Shown: piece by piece, positions 22,601 through 34,699 of the stretch
Layout of the letters: each line of letters starts with the position of its first letter
Numbering within the stretch: the stretch's first letter is position 1
Translations under genes and position numbers: made by a program
The notes under the pieces: generated by a model
The model's input: only the letters and a program-made list of their open reading frames with translations
What the model was told of the DNA's origin: nothing
Databases searched by the model: none
Origin: Tigriopus japonicus
Lineage: Eukaryota; Arthropoda; Copepoda; Harpacticoida; Harpacticidae
DNA: 64,000 nt
Assembly (NCBI GenBank): GCA_010645155.1
Contig: CM021320.1
Coordinates: forward strand, 5,245,587 to 5,309,586
Direction of reading: 5' to 3'

Positions 22601-25600
22601 AGAGGACCTGATTTGCATGATCATGGCAGTGATCCAAGGCTAATGCGCCATTTGACCCAAATAGGGACCTCTTTTCAGAATGCAACATGTCCTTTCTCAA
22701 TCTCTCGAAATCTGGGTCCACAGCGTGAACCATTGAGAGTGGATCCCACTGGGTTGGAAGATCCAAGGAGGTTGGTTCCTTTTTTCCAGTTCAAGATCTA
22801 CGTACGTACGTATTGTCGGCTCAAGACTGACAAACAAAGAAAAAACGAACCAACGATGAAAGAAAGAAAGGCTTTCTTCACGGATGGATTGACTCGCTTT
22901 TTTTCGGAGCCAAGAGGCTTGTTGTGGATGGTGACGGAATGGTTCGTTTCCATTTCTCGCTCGAGCTTGACAGAACCAATTCCTCCAAGTTTGCTTAAAC
23001 GCTCGATGATGGATCGTGTCAGTCTCATCATTACATTTCAGTTAGAAAAATGGCTCGCTGTTCCTCGCTTCACCGCAATTCGTGTACTGATTCTTTCTCT
23101 CTTGGGAAGTTGGCAAAAAAACCAAGAGCTCGACGGAAAGATATTTTCACTCGAGAATGAGGTGAGCAACCTGATATTCCGCAAGCAAACATGATTAATT
23201 CTCAGCTTGCACATTCTTCCTGTCTTGGGGGTCTGAGAAACTCGGCACCTTTGATTTAGATCGAGTAATGAGCGCAGATCTTGAGTCCCCAAGGATTCGA
23301 GCTCACCGTTCCAGGGTTGTACTTCATTTTCAAGCCAAATTTGTCACCTTAAGGGTCTGAATTTGAACTCCTTGGAAAACAATGCACGCACTTGGGGGCT
23401 ACAATTACGTATTTCGCATCAACTCTAAAATGTGCTGATTCAGCGCGTTGAATATTCTAAATTAGAGCATGGCTTTAATCATTCAAGGGCCCTAATTTTG
23501 GTCTAATTTATCTGAAGGCGGGTATGAGCCATCACATATTTATTGGATTAAGCCAGCGATAAAGCGGAGAAGCCATCAACATGGAGTCCGACAGCTATTA
23601 ACACTTCGTGGTCACTTTAAGGGTTGCCATCAATTCTCGCTATTACTACTGAACGTACATTCGACCGCAGCGTCCCTTTGACAAGCTTGCTGTTGCCTAA
23701 CGAAATGTGTCCACTATGTTTTCAACACTCCGATGAGAGTGGGTGCGTTAATTGGACTGGGCTTCTGATTGCACATGATGACATGCAATATCATCAACGT
23801 GGAACGAACGACAAGGCCATTCGTCATTGGACCCTGGCTTTGGTCCACCGAGACCTGAAATTCATGATGCTCACTCATTGGTCTGCCAAGCAATGACCTA
23901 GATAATGGAAGAGTCTCGAAGAAATCTCCCAACCCAAAACGGACTCTAAATCGCCCTCTCAATTCATACGAAAGCTCTTGGTCACAGGATACTCTTGACC
24001 TTTGAATCGAACACGTCACATTCTCGTGATGACAGGATCAATTTCATGAAGGGCTCAACCTTCAAAACTATCAAAAGGGGTTTCAAAAGAACAATCCATC
24101 GCGGTTGCACAAACGTCATTTCCATGCACGAATGACCACCAAGCCCAAGTATGGCCCCGAAACAAAGACATGGCCCAGCAGCCTTTGGGAACCTTGGTTG
24201 GAACCCTAAAGGACAAATTGAAAAAAGTGACTTGAAACTGCACCATGACCTCAAAAGCTAAAACCGCCGCCGACGACGGACGACGACATCGCGAACGAAA
24301 GAAGGAAGGAAGTCCGTGAAGAAATGCTCCATCTTCGAATCCTGCCATGACCCGTCAAGCGTTTGACCCCAAAAACTGTGACTTTTTCCCGTCCGCAGAT
24401 GGACGGACCTTCATTACTCTTGCCCGGATTGAAAGCCTTTTGTCCCTTAGAACTGGAGGGAAACGAATGAAGGCGATGGAGAGTAAATGTCACCGAAACC
24501 GAGAGTCGCGCAGGAAGTTTGAAATTCTCACGCCTGACAAACGACTGACCACTTTCAATCCGATTCCACCTACTCCCTCAGATTGCTCAACTACCCTCAT
24601 TGTGCGAACCGAGAACCTGAAACAAAAGAGGTCTTGAAAATTTAATTAATTTTCATCTAAAAATACCCTTTGAAGAGTAGACATGTCCTTGAGACATCCG
24701 AGTCAACACTCGAACACAATTTTGATGGAAAAGAGTGAAAAAGCAAGAAGATAATGTTCATCGGAACGAAATCTCCATTGGCCTTTACGGTCTCCCGCGA
24801 TGTTTAGTTTTGAGTAACGTGGTGGGGAGCCCCATTGACTGTCAGACGATTCCCCAATCCCGCCATTACGAGTCATGCACGCAAAATCTGAAGCTCTAGG
24901 GGTTTTTATAGAGTAGGATACTTTTACGTTCTGAGCAAAAAGATGCCCGACTCACCGGGAGTGATCCATTTTGTCATATCTATTGCCATGTCAAGAATTA
25001 CGGCAAGAAGGCGCCGAAAGAAGTCAAATCGAACGCCTTTTCAAAGTGTCCAGAGCAAAAAGTCCGCCATTGCCCCCAAATAGATAGCTAGTGACTAGAA
25101 ATCGAACATACAGGCCTATGTTACGACAATTGTCATGAATCTTGACCTGCAGTTTGGCAGAAATAGGCCTGCTCAAGTCTGATAGGAGACTGGTCCACGG
25201 ATCTAGTGTGTGTCCCAGTCACACAATGCCCTGTGTTCAAGGCGATAACCATCAGGCCGCCCGTTTTTTTTTGGAATAGAATCGTGGGCTAAATGAAAGG
25301 AGTCTAGCCTTTGTGGCAACGATAAAATCAGACTAACTTACTTCCATTCAGGGCAGGAAAGAAAAGATACCCAGTGCTTGCACCTGAAAGGGATCGACTC
25401 GAGTTTCTTGGATTTCAGTTTCTGTCTCAAGGTTATTTGTCCCTGTTTTGGCCAAGAGGATCGCATAGGGCCTCGAGGCCTGGAAAACGGATAAAAACGA
25501 TCAGAAGGGAAAAGGAAAAGGCCCACCTCTAGTTAGATTGAAAAGGCTGTGCCATGTGCAGGGCCGGCCTTAACTTGACAGATGAGGTCTAGAATGGCTT

Positions 25601-28600
25601 TAGTGGAGGAACTTCCTTCTCCCTTCCCTCTCCTATCCAACCACTTGACATCTGCACAGACAAATTTCGACAAATGTTTCCAATAAACTTTGGGCTCAAT
25701 CTTCTGTTGTCAATAGAGGACAGGCTTTCAATCTAAGTTTACAGTTATGACCTACTTTCCCTCTCTATCAATAGAGTACCTTCTACAGAAGATTTAGAGA
25801 CGGTCGCAGCTTCTCTTGGGTGACATGATCATGGGCCAATATCTCTCGTTACCTCCACAAAATGATCTTATTTAATCTCAGAAATTAAATGCTGGAGTTT
25901 TGAATTTCCAAGTAGTGTTGCCAACCTGTCCTTCAACTGGGATTTGAGAGTGTTTCTGTCGTCTTCTTTGATCCACCATTCTCTTGTTGATCTTCTTTTG
26001 TACTGTGAAATCCAGGTCAGGGATCACGTTGAGACCGACACGAGTGCACAATATTGGTGACAGCTCATGCACTGTAGTCATAACGACAAGACGTATTACA
26101 GTGTATACCTACAACGAAGACCAACACCGAAGTGGGCCAAGAAATACAGTAGGCAAGTTTTCTTAGAACAGCTAAAATCTTTCTTGACAGGCGTCGAGGG
26201 ACCCTTCCCAAGAGAGAAACGAACATAAAGTGGAAAATTCGTTTCCCGAAGGAAGATATGTTTTGAATTCTAAATCCAATTCCTTGAGGACATGTTGTTG
26301 TATATGGCCTTGTGACTCTGGAAGTAAAATTAGATTGCCTGTAATTGCATTGCGACCTTTGGGACTATTTATCTCCCTCCCCTCCTGTGTCGTAAAACAT
26401 CTCAAAACAGTGCATGTTTTATCTGAGATGAGATGCATGCTTTAGGTAGGTAAGTCGAGATAAAATACCCTCTTTGTTTGCATCCTCAGAACAGATTGCC
26501 CCCCTCGAGCCCTTGGCATTTCCACCCTCTAGTAGTGCGTATGTTTTCCTGTTTATGCCTTTTCCTCCCCATTTCCTGTGCTCATTAGAGCCTCATTTAA
26601 ATACGCTTTGTTCCTCAAACACACCCAGACGGATAAAGTACTCGAAATGCCATGGATGCAATGAGAAAGAGAGGCCCCGCCAACAATTCCAGTGGTTAGT
26701 ATTTCTTTTTTCCCTAGCGGGAATGTGCGTTGTGTATTATTCTAAGTTCGGCCCACCTTGACACAATGAGTGTGCGATTGTAATCCTCCGGGTCTCCCTT
26801 CCTCTATAGTGTATAAGGGGGACAAAACCAAACACACTTTCCTGAAGACCTGGACATGACAGCCGCGGCTTGAGAAAAGGCTTTCAGGTAATCCCTCCTA
26901 TGCTTTACGGGGATAATCCAAGAAATGTTTCTTCCACCGTTGGCCTCCATGTTCACTCTCACTACTGTACGTACAAGATTTACAATACTATTTCCGTAAA
27001 ATGAATTGCGGCTAGCGAGACTTGATGGCCTTTTTAAGATACAGTCAGGCACCTTTCATAATCAACAACTTAGCGACAGCAAATTTTGTCTGAGGGTCTC
27101 TTTGTGGTATACGTATAAATAATGTACCAACTTTGCCCAACGTTTAGAGAGAGATATAGAACTGGCTTCGCTGATTCCTTTTCATTCCAGCGGCGACAAA
27201 AGTTTCGACGATTCGTGCAATAAAAATGCTTTCTAAAGTTAAATGCCAGGTGTTTCACTTGATCAACCGCATTCATCACATGTTTAAAAAATGTTTTACA
27301 ATATCATTCTTTTGTGGTTCAAGGCTAACAGCGAAATGTAAAAAAGTTCTCCAGGACTTGAAAGTTCCTCGAGATTGACAAGTAAGTACGTAATTCAAGA
27401 TGTCACAGCCAGATCAGTGTACGTAGTACGAGTATAGATGACGCAGTCAATCGCAAGTGCTTTCTTTGCTCGATCTCCCTGGGACAAACTCAGGCTTTGA
27501 TAGCTATCTGCCTATTTTATGAGTCTAATCAAGTGCAATAAATGTCGTTGCGTTTAAAGTGCAGTTTTAGAACATCAAAATCCTTTTTATGGATCGAAAG
27601 AAGCATGACAAAACCGTTATCATGGGCAAAAGGGAAATTTATCCGGTCGTTCAAGTGAGCCCGCACGAAATTCTAAGTCATCCTAGGTCCATGAATAAAA
27701 AACTCGAAAGATTTGGAGAACCTTTCTACTGTGTAGAAGTACATTTTTAACAATGGAACTAGGGTCACAAAATACCCTCGTTGAAATGACAATTATGATG
27801 GCGCGGCCTTTGATGGAGATAAACTTGATCTGATCTCAAGTCGATGAGAAACGAGAAATGAACGCAAGGGCTCTTTAATTAATCTACTTAAATGGTGAAG
27901 AACAGGCAAATAGGCAACAAATTGAACAATGAAGGAGCCCGATAATGTCCAAGAATTAAACAAGAAGAATGCAGCATGAACCTTAAAACTTATTTGATAC
28001 TCGATTCATTTTGTTTAACAACAACGTTAGCCAGAGCAACATGTTAGAAATTGGATGATAAAAGATCCACAAATAGGAACATTAGTTGAGAATTTGCATT
28101 TTGCCTTTTTTTCTTTTTTTCTGGATTGTTTTTTGGTTATGGACAAAAAAGGTAAAAAAGGCTTCCTTTAAGGGAGTGTGCGTTTGGTTTGATAATTCTT
28201 TTTATCTTATTTGCTTAAAATGTGTATGTTTCGGACTTGAGTTCTACACTTTTATTTCGGGGAATGAAGGTCATTCAACAGTTTGTACAAAACTTCCATT
28301 CTCCTAATTTGTTTTTTCCAAACAAGTGGTCATCTGAATACCAAAACAACTCATGAAGAAATTATATACCGTTTGCTTTATTTTTTTTCGGGAGAAGACT
28401 CTCTCCTAATATCAGCAATCATTCCCGCAATTTTGTCTGCGATTGGAAAAATTGCCAGACGAGCATCTCAAGTCTGGGAGTATTTGACTCCGCATTATTT
28501 ACCCGCGCACACTCTTAAGAATGCATGGCCATGGCATCCCTCAAGGGAAAAAGAAATGACAGCCTATCGTTCACATTAGCTAGACCTTCTGTTGATTATC

Positions 28601-31600
28601 GGTTTTGTTCCATGAGCCAGGAAAACGCAGGGTTTTTACAAACGTTCGCACATTGATTCTTAAAGAGAAACTCGCGTCTACTCTAGCGAATGGAGATAAC
28701 GTGGCAACTTTTCGCCAGTCATTCAATTCATCTTTAAAATATTTCGTAAGCAAATCTCTTCAAAGCCATTCCCATATCGATATTAAGGATGGAACCATGA
28801 CGAGAGGTATATCTGTTACCGCGCATGGTATGATAAATGAGGAGGGTGATGTAAGGACACGCCAATGTACAATCAGGCCTATTATTATAAACGTGTTTAT
28901 CTTGCTTCTGATAGAGCTAGACCCCACCGCTTGTCGTATGTGAGTGCATACTTACGTACACATACTGTTGTATTTGTACACCTTGTCTCTTTGTTTGATA
29001 CCCTTTGACCTAAATTTGGTGGCTATTCTTTCTTCATGGGCATTTTTTGTTGCTTACCATCGGATCCCAAGAGGAGGACGAGAACGAGGAGGAGGAAGAA
29101 TAACCGAGAAAGAAGGCCTATGCATAAAGAATAAGAAGCTCAATCTGTTGTCATTCTGCCCTCGTCCCCATACTGTACTCCGTCCGTTCGTTGCCAAACA
29201 ATAGTCAATCTAATCTGCTTGAGATGGGACAACGAATGAGACGAAAAGAGTCCTCTAAGAGAAACAAGCACCCACACACGAGCATGTATGAATATCTGCT
29301 CGTGTTTTGTTACAATAAACAAGGGACCATAATGAACTGGATTACCGAAGCTTTTGGGATAGTCTCGCAGAACTGTACCACAAAACAAGGATGAAAGCCT
29401 AACGATTAACGCTTATCTTTGGACAAGAGGGTCTTCAAAAATTGTTTGTCAGAAACCTAATTCTCAGAAGGCTCTTTGCTTGGCATCTAATTGGGCCTTG
29501 ATCCAATTACAAGACCTGACTGTATTGTACTATCACATTGGATTAGCAGAGGTGGGTAAATGTATGCAAAACTAGAAAATACTTAATCATGCAAGTTTGT
29601 CGAGTTTCGTTCGTAAACTCTTGCGAACACTTACACATACATAAATGAACCTTCCACACAGCCAAACATGGGGCAAATATGTTTGAAAAGCATTGGATGA
29701 CAAATTTGAACAATCTAACATCAACCAAAATTTGTTGAAAGCGCAAATCAATACAAGACTCTCTTCTAACGTTGAAGAGAACTCTGCAGGAAGATGACTT
29801 GAAACCACCTATGGACGTCAATCATTGGAGTCCTTGTCACAGGAGATTGGCTTTGCCTCCCCGGGAAATGTCAAATGCATCATCAGAACTCGGAAAGACC
29901 ATTTGGCTTCTTCAATATGAGACGCAATGCTTGCTAGTTCCTGCTCATGAACAAAAATGAAAGGATCGCCGCTGATGGGTACTGCCTCAATCCACGTGGA
30001 ATCGTCTAAAATGCAAGAAATTAATGAGCCTGTGCAACTTAAGTAAGTGTAAGTAAACTTGCTGAAGGTGGACGCTATGAGGATGTTCCAGTCTAGAAGG
30101 GAACAAAAAGTGCAGCAATGAAAGTGTGCCCGTTTTTTTGTCTTCGGCGAGAGCCTGAACTGAATGAGACGCACACATTGGGAATGAGCGAGGGAAAGCT
30201 CGTTCAAAATCTTCTCGCTCGCTCACTTGCGTACCTCGGAGAAACTTGACGAGCAGAGCAACAGGATTGCCAAGCTTATTGGCAACGGAATGCAAACTGG
30301 TGCATTTCACCCCCTATTTTGATTTTCGGTTTGTTTGCCCAACTATCCCTGGCATCTTAACATAAACCAACCCCTTTTATATAAAAATAGTATTCCTCAC
30401 AATGTCTTAAGGAGTTCCTACTCTCTCTACGCTTGCTCTGGTTGATGAGAGAGTGAGAGTGAACCATGGCAACCCTGAGAGCGAGTGAGATCGAGGTGCG
30501 AGCACGAGCGACAAAGTATAAACGAACACTGCAAACTTGGAGAAATTGTTAGTTGTTCCCCAAGATTTGAGAGATAATGAGAATCAGTTCCGCGGTTGGA
30601 ACAGTCGGTAGAGAAAATGCTCATGCCACTTTGAGAGATCCAGACTTGGAACTTTGTGATCTGTGGCAAGGACAAAGATAAACACTCACATGTACACATC
30701 CACAACCTGGGAACTCTAGACGTGTTTGATTAAGCTGTGGCAATTGTGATCGGTTTTTTCCTCAATTGCTCGCCTACTTCATCACGAGAAAGGTAAGCAA
30801 TGTTTTCTCCCTGCAAACAATCCAATTGCTCTTCCAACTAGTTGTATTTCTGAGTATTTTCCACGCGTTCATTACCCTGGATCGTCGGTTTAGTTGGGGT
30901 TTTAAGCGTGTTCTTGGGTCATAGCTTAGGAAGGTTACAGGTTTATGAAGCAAGATACAAGAACAAGAAAAAGGTTACCTGTCCTGATAGACGGATTTCC
31001 ATTTTGGGATCTTGGAATTGCCAGTTTAAATGCAAGCAAGCACTTCAATTTTTTGCAATGAGTAAAGGTGAAAAAAAAACACCCATCAACACATGGCTGA
31101 CTTTTGCATGGGTTTTTTCTTGCCATTTGTACACGACACTTTGATAATATCATAATGTCGTCTCTCAATCCTCTCTTCAAACAACATTAAATCCGGTGTA
31201 AATCCATCCAAGATTTGAAAGTTTGATTGTAGAACTAAGAATACCTCTTGAAACACCTGAGCACACCAGAGCAACACTAAAGGGAAACGGATTTTGAAAC
31301 ACGACTCGCGTAAAAGCTTGTCCACCAACGGGACTGATTGAATTTCTTGGGAGTGCTTTGGAATCATTATACTATCCCCTAGGGTGCATAAAATGCAAGA
31401 CTGGAGTGTTTGTTGTCCTGCGTGCTCTTGACAATCTTTGAAGGGACGGATTTCCGTCTTTTTTTTCTGCTTCCAGATTGCACTTCCTCAACTTGGGAGT
31501 CATTCCCAGGAGAGCAACGGTACAAAGGGAGGAGAATTTGCTTGACAAGTCCATGTCTCGAGCGCATCGCTCCGTTTACTTTACTCAAGCATGACATTTA
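19663..31600. other. Long intergenic stretch, no gene recognised
   Basis: Many short frames exist on both strands. The longest are at 22538-23194 plus (218 codons, no ATG at its start) and 22446-22766 minus (106 codons). They overlap each other in antisense and neither shows a known domain. A (GA)n run is at 21863-21882 and an (ACGT)3 run at about 22800-22811. The last kilobases should contain the promoter and leader exon of the allatostatin-C receptor, but I could not place them. Confidence 0.4.
21863..21882. repeat. (GA)n microsatellite
   Basis: Ten GA/AG units with no interruption. Confidence 0.95.
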
Positions 31601-31779
31601 ACCAGCTGTGTTGATCCCCCTTCCTTCAGTCTCGTCTTCGTTCGTTGTTTCCTCATCGCTCGACAACTACATACACCCATTCTGCTAGGGTTTCCATCGA
31701 ATCCTTAAAAAGTGCTCAACGTTGTTGTTGTCATCGTTGCTGAACGATTTCAAGTAGTAGTTCGTTCTGTATTGCGTCT

Positions 31780-31810
31780 CTCCCTCCTCCCCCTCCGTCT
31801 GTTATTCAAG
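31780..31810 (+). promoter_or_regulatory. Splice acceptor of the receptor coding exon
   Basis: A long pyrimidine tract (tctctccctcctccccctcc) followed by gtctgttattcaag| ends at 31810, three bases before the ATG at 31814. It is the best acceptor seen in the window. It implies at least one upstream exon, probably 5' untranslated. Confidence 0.7.
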
Positions 31811-31813
31811 GAG

Positions 31814-33373
31814 ATGTCTCAAACGGAGATCGGGATCGCCGAAGGAACATTCCTGTCATCGCCCAACATGGATGAAAGCATTAACAACATTGCCTCTTTA
31901 TCAACTGAGGCGATGTGGGTTGATGAAGCATTTCAAGGGAGAATGGCTTTTAATTCTTCTCTCTGTGAGGAACTCAACATCTCGTTTATCATCGAACGTA
32001 ATTTGACAGAGGAATGCGAGTATCTTTTCTCCAATCCACTCCCAATTGCGCTTATGTCCATCATCCAGATCTTCTACGCCTTGGTCTGCGTTGTGGGCCT
32101 TTGTGGGAACACATTGGTTATCTACGTAGTGTTGCGTTATTCGAAGATGCAAACTGTGACCAATTTGTACATTCTGAACCTGGCGCTCGCTGATGAATGC
32201 TTCTTAGTGGGCATCCCCTTCCTAATCGTTACATCCGCCAAAGGAGACTGGATCTTCGGGATGACCATGTGCAAGATCTACCTGACCACGACGTCCATCA
32301 ATCAGTTCACAAGTTCCATTTTTCTCACCGTGATGTCGGCTGACCGATACATAGCCGTTTGTCACCCTATATCATCACCTCGCTATCGGACCAGTGTCAT
32401 TGCTCGAGTGGTCTCGCTCACGGCTTGGGCAACGTCGGCCCTGCTGATGGTGCCCGTGTTCATGTACGCTGCTACCATCACCAAGCCATTAGGGGGCCAG
32501 AACTGCAATATATTTTGGCCATTCGACGAGGATGAGACCGAGAATGGTGCACCTCGGTCCCACATCCTCAATGGACAAACCGCATTCACGTTCTACAGTT
32601 TCTTCTTGGGATTTGCTCTCCCATTGTTGCTAATCTTGGTGTTCTACATCCTTGTGATTATCAAACTGAAAACGGTCGGCCCCAAGAACAAGTCGAAAGA
32701 AAAGAAGAAATCCCATCGAAAAGTCACCCGCTTGGTCCTCACTGTGATTACCGTATATATCCTCTGCTGGCTGCCCTACTGGATTACCCAATTGGCATTA
32801 ATCTTCACTGAGCCCGGACACACCCAGGATAATGTCATGGTAGCTGTCATGTTGCTAGCTGGGTGCTTGTCGTATTCCAATTCGGCTATGAATCCAGTCT
32901 TGTATGCTTTTCTGTCAGAAAACTTCAAGAAAAGCTTCATGAAAGCTTGTACATGTGCCACGGGGCGAGATGCCAATGCCGCTTTGCACATTGAAAACTC
33001 AGCATTTCCCCGGAAGCGGACCCTTGGGGCCTCGGCCAATCACATGGAACGTCGCAATCGACTTCAATCAATCAATGGGTCTAATAATCACAGTAACCGG
33101 ATGAGCCAGTCGCGGGATGATCGCAGGGACCTGAACGATATCTCCACGGGTGTCACCACAGTTACCTCACGTTCCTCGAAATCGTTCGAGAATCACTCTC
33201 AGGTGTCTCAAGCCACCGCTACCACAGCGGTCGGCATCCCATCCTCTGGGGGGCCTTGTCAACCAAGTGGGAGCCAAGTGATATCGGGTGCTGGTGCTAG
33301 TGCTGGCCAAGGCCAAGGCCTGCTGAGTACCAACACCATTAATGGCAGTCTGGCACCTCCGAAAATGGTGTGA
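31814..33373 (+). CDS. AstC-R: Allatostatin-C receptor (somatostatin-receptor-like GPCR), 519 aa
   Basis: A class A GPCR of the plasma membrane; the family binds allatostatin-C peptides in arthropods and couples to Gi/o. Numbering from the ATG at 31814: three N-glycosylation sequons precede TM1 (N47, N55, N63). TM1 carries GN (98-99), TM2 LALAD (D127), W146 in loop 1, C153 and C231 for the conserved disulfide, DRY at 177-179 followed by IAVCHP, TM6 CWLPY (318-322) and TM7 NPVLY (360-364). The TM7 stretch YSNSAMNPVLYAFLSENFKK is typical of arthropod AstC receptors and vertebrate SSTRs. Cys379/381 after helix 8 may be palmitoylated. The tail of about 130 residues is Ser/Thr/Gly-rich. All seven TMs lie in one exon. 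The start at 31814 follows a strong acceptor. ATG 31868 (aacATGG) is a good alternative (501 aa). The open frame upstream to 31712 has no ATG and is probably intronic. No clear polyadenylation signal was seen downstream. Confidence 0.93.
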   Translation: MSQTEIGIAEGTFLSSPNMDESINNIASLSTEAMWVDEAFQGRMAFNSSLCEELNISFIIERNLTEECEYLFSNPLPIALMSIIQIFYALVCVVGLCGNTLVIYVVLRYSKMQTVTNLYILNLALADECFLVGIPFLIVTSAKGDWIFGMTMCKIYLTTTSINQFTSSIFLTVMSADRYIAVCHPISSPRYRTSVIARVVSLTAWATSALLMVPVFMYAATITKPLGGQNCNIFWPFDEDETENGAPRSHILNGQTAFTFYSFFLGFALPLLLILVFYILVIIKLKTVGPKNKSKEKKKSHRKVTRLVLTVITVYILCWLPYWITQLALIFTEPGHTQDNVMVAVMLLAGCLSYSNSAMNPVLYAFLSENFKKSFMKACTCATGRDANAALHIENSAFPRKRTLGASANHMERRNRLQSINGSNNHSNRMSQSRDDRRDLNDISTGVTTVTSRSSKSFENHSQVSQATATTAVGIPSSGGPCQPSGSQVISGAGASAGQGQGLLSTNTINGSLAPPKMV

Positions 33374-34652
33374 AGGGTAATTAGCACACGCTTCATTCAT
33401 GTCGAAGACGGTTTCGGCATTCCTCGATGTTATTGTCGTTGTTGCTAGGACTCTCTCAATCCCTTGAAGAGCCGTCGAAACCACATGCACCACGAACGTA
33501 ACCTGGATCTGGATCACCAATAGTTCCTCGTCTTCTCTTTCTTCTGGTAAGTGAACAATAAGATGCAAGCCACAACATGAATCCCAGAAATGAAAGCTAG
33601 TCACCACCAACAAAAAGACCCTTTGCCGTATGTAGAGAAAAAAAGAAGTGAGTCCCTTCTCATCAAAAGCTTTAGTTCCGTTAGCTTTCATATTTGAAGT
33701 AAAGTATTTGGTCGGCTTCTCCTTACTCGGAGTTGCCCTCTCTCTTCTCTTCTTCTCCTTTGCCATTCCCTATTTCATGGTAGGGTGAAAGTCGAAGAAT
33801 TGAAAGAAAATATGAGGTGGAAACGAGCAACATAAAAGTGCCAATTCCCAATACAGAACTTTACCATTTAGACTGGCAGTGGGGACTGTGAAAAAAAGAT
33901 CTGCTCCATGAAAGAAGAAAAGTCTGCTATCCAAACTCATCAACTATTGACCTCAATCCTCTTGGGTGAGGGATTCTTTTCCCCTCTTACACGTATAGAC
34001 TCGAAGCCCACTTATTCACTCTTGAAAGCTTTCTTAGGCGGCAAAGAAAAAAGTTTCCAAATTTTCTTTTCTTGTTGGGCTCTGCGATATCGTCACTGTT
34101 CCAAGACCCAACACCGGCCTAAAGAGCGTCGGTCGGGATTCCTTTTTCCCTAAGGTCGCCCCTCGACAACAAAGCCCCCCTTAGCCATCCTTCTTTTAAA
34201 GAATGCTTTGATAAATGGCCTTCACCCAATCTCAGCCACTGTTGTAACAACTTGCACAACGCCATCATCAACATCGGTAGCTTTGCTGTCCAAAGCAATA
34301 CACCCAGATAACCTGCTTCACACTCAATCTACTACTTATTATCTTTGTTCGAACCAACGAACTTTTTCCTGTTTCCTAAATCGACAACCGCACGAAAGTC
34401 GGCAGGCATACTCTAGTGTTGATAGTAACGTTACAATAACCTGACAGGAAATGGACGCAAACTGTTCTTGGACACCCACAGATTGGTAACACCTGGAAAG
34501 GTTATATTAGTAAGACTGTCGATTCGATACAACTGTTCCCAATATGAGTTCTTAGGAATAATTTAGTCTCGTTTAATCTAGTTCTAATGATATGTTGAAC
34601 GGATGTATTTTCCGTTAGATGTAATGCCGAGATAAGGTTGTGGACAAAGGAC

Positions 34653-34699
34653 AGAATTGTCTTTGATTATAAAAGACTTTTATAATCAAAGACAATTCT
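34653..34699. repeat. Perfect 23-bp-arm palindrome with 1-nt spacer
   Basis: The left arm 34653-34675 (agaattgtctttgattat followed by aaaag) and the right arm 34677-34699 are exact reverse complements around a single A at 34676. The identity ends abruptly on both sides. No terminal repeats or coding frame relate to it. Confidence 0.95.

Noticed and set aside
22446..23194. Overlapping long frames on both strands (106 and 218 codons)
   Set aside because: They are mutually antisense, the plus one lacks an ATG start, and no domain is recognised; I cannot choose either as a gene.
31712..31813. 34-codon upstream extension of the receptor
   Set aside because: It begins with GTG rather than ATG, spans a pyrimidine tract and acceptor, and its Val/Leu/Arg composition fits intronic sequence.
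33167..33766. 199-codon minus-strand frame antisense to the receptor C-terminus
   Set aside because: It overlaps a convincing coding exon, is partly low-complexity Ser/Thr/Leu, and has no recognisable domain. It is best explained as a shadow of the receptor frame and its flank.
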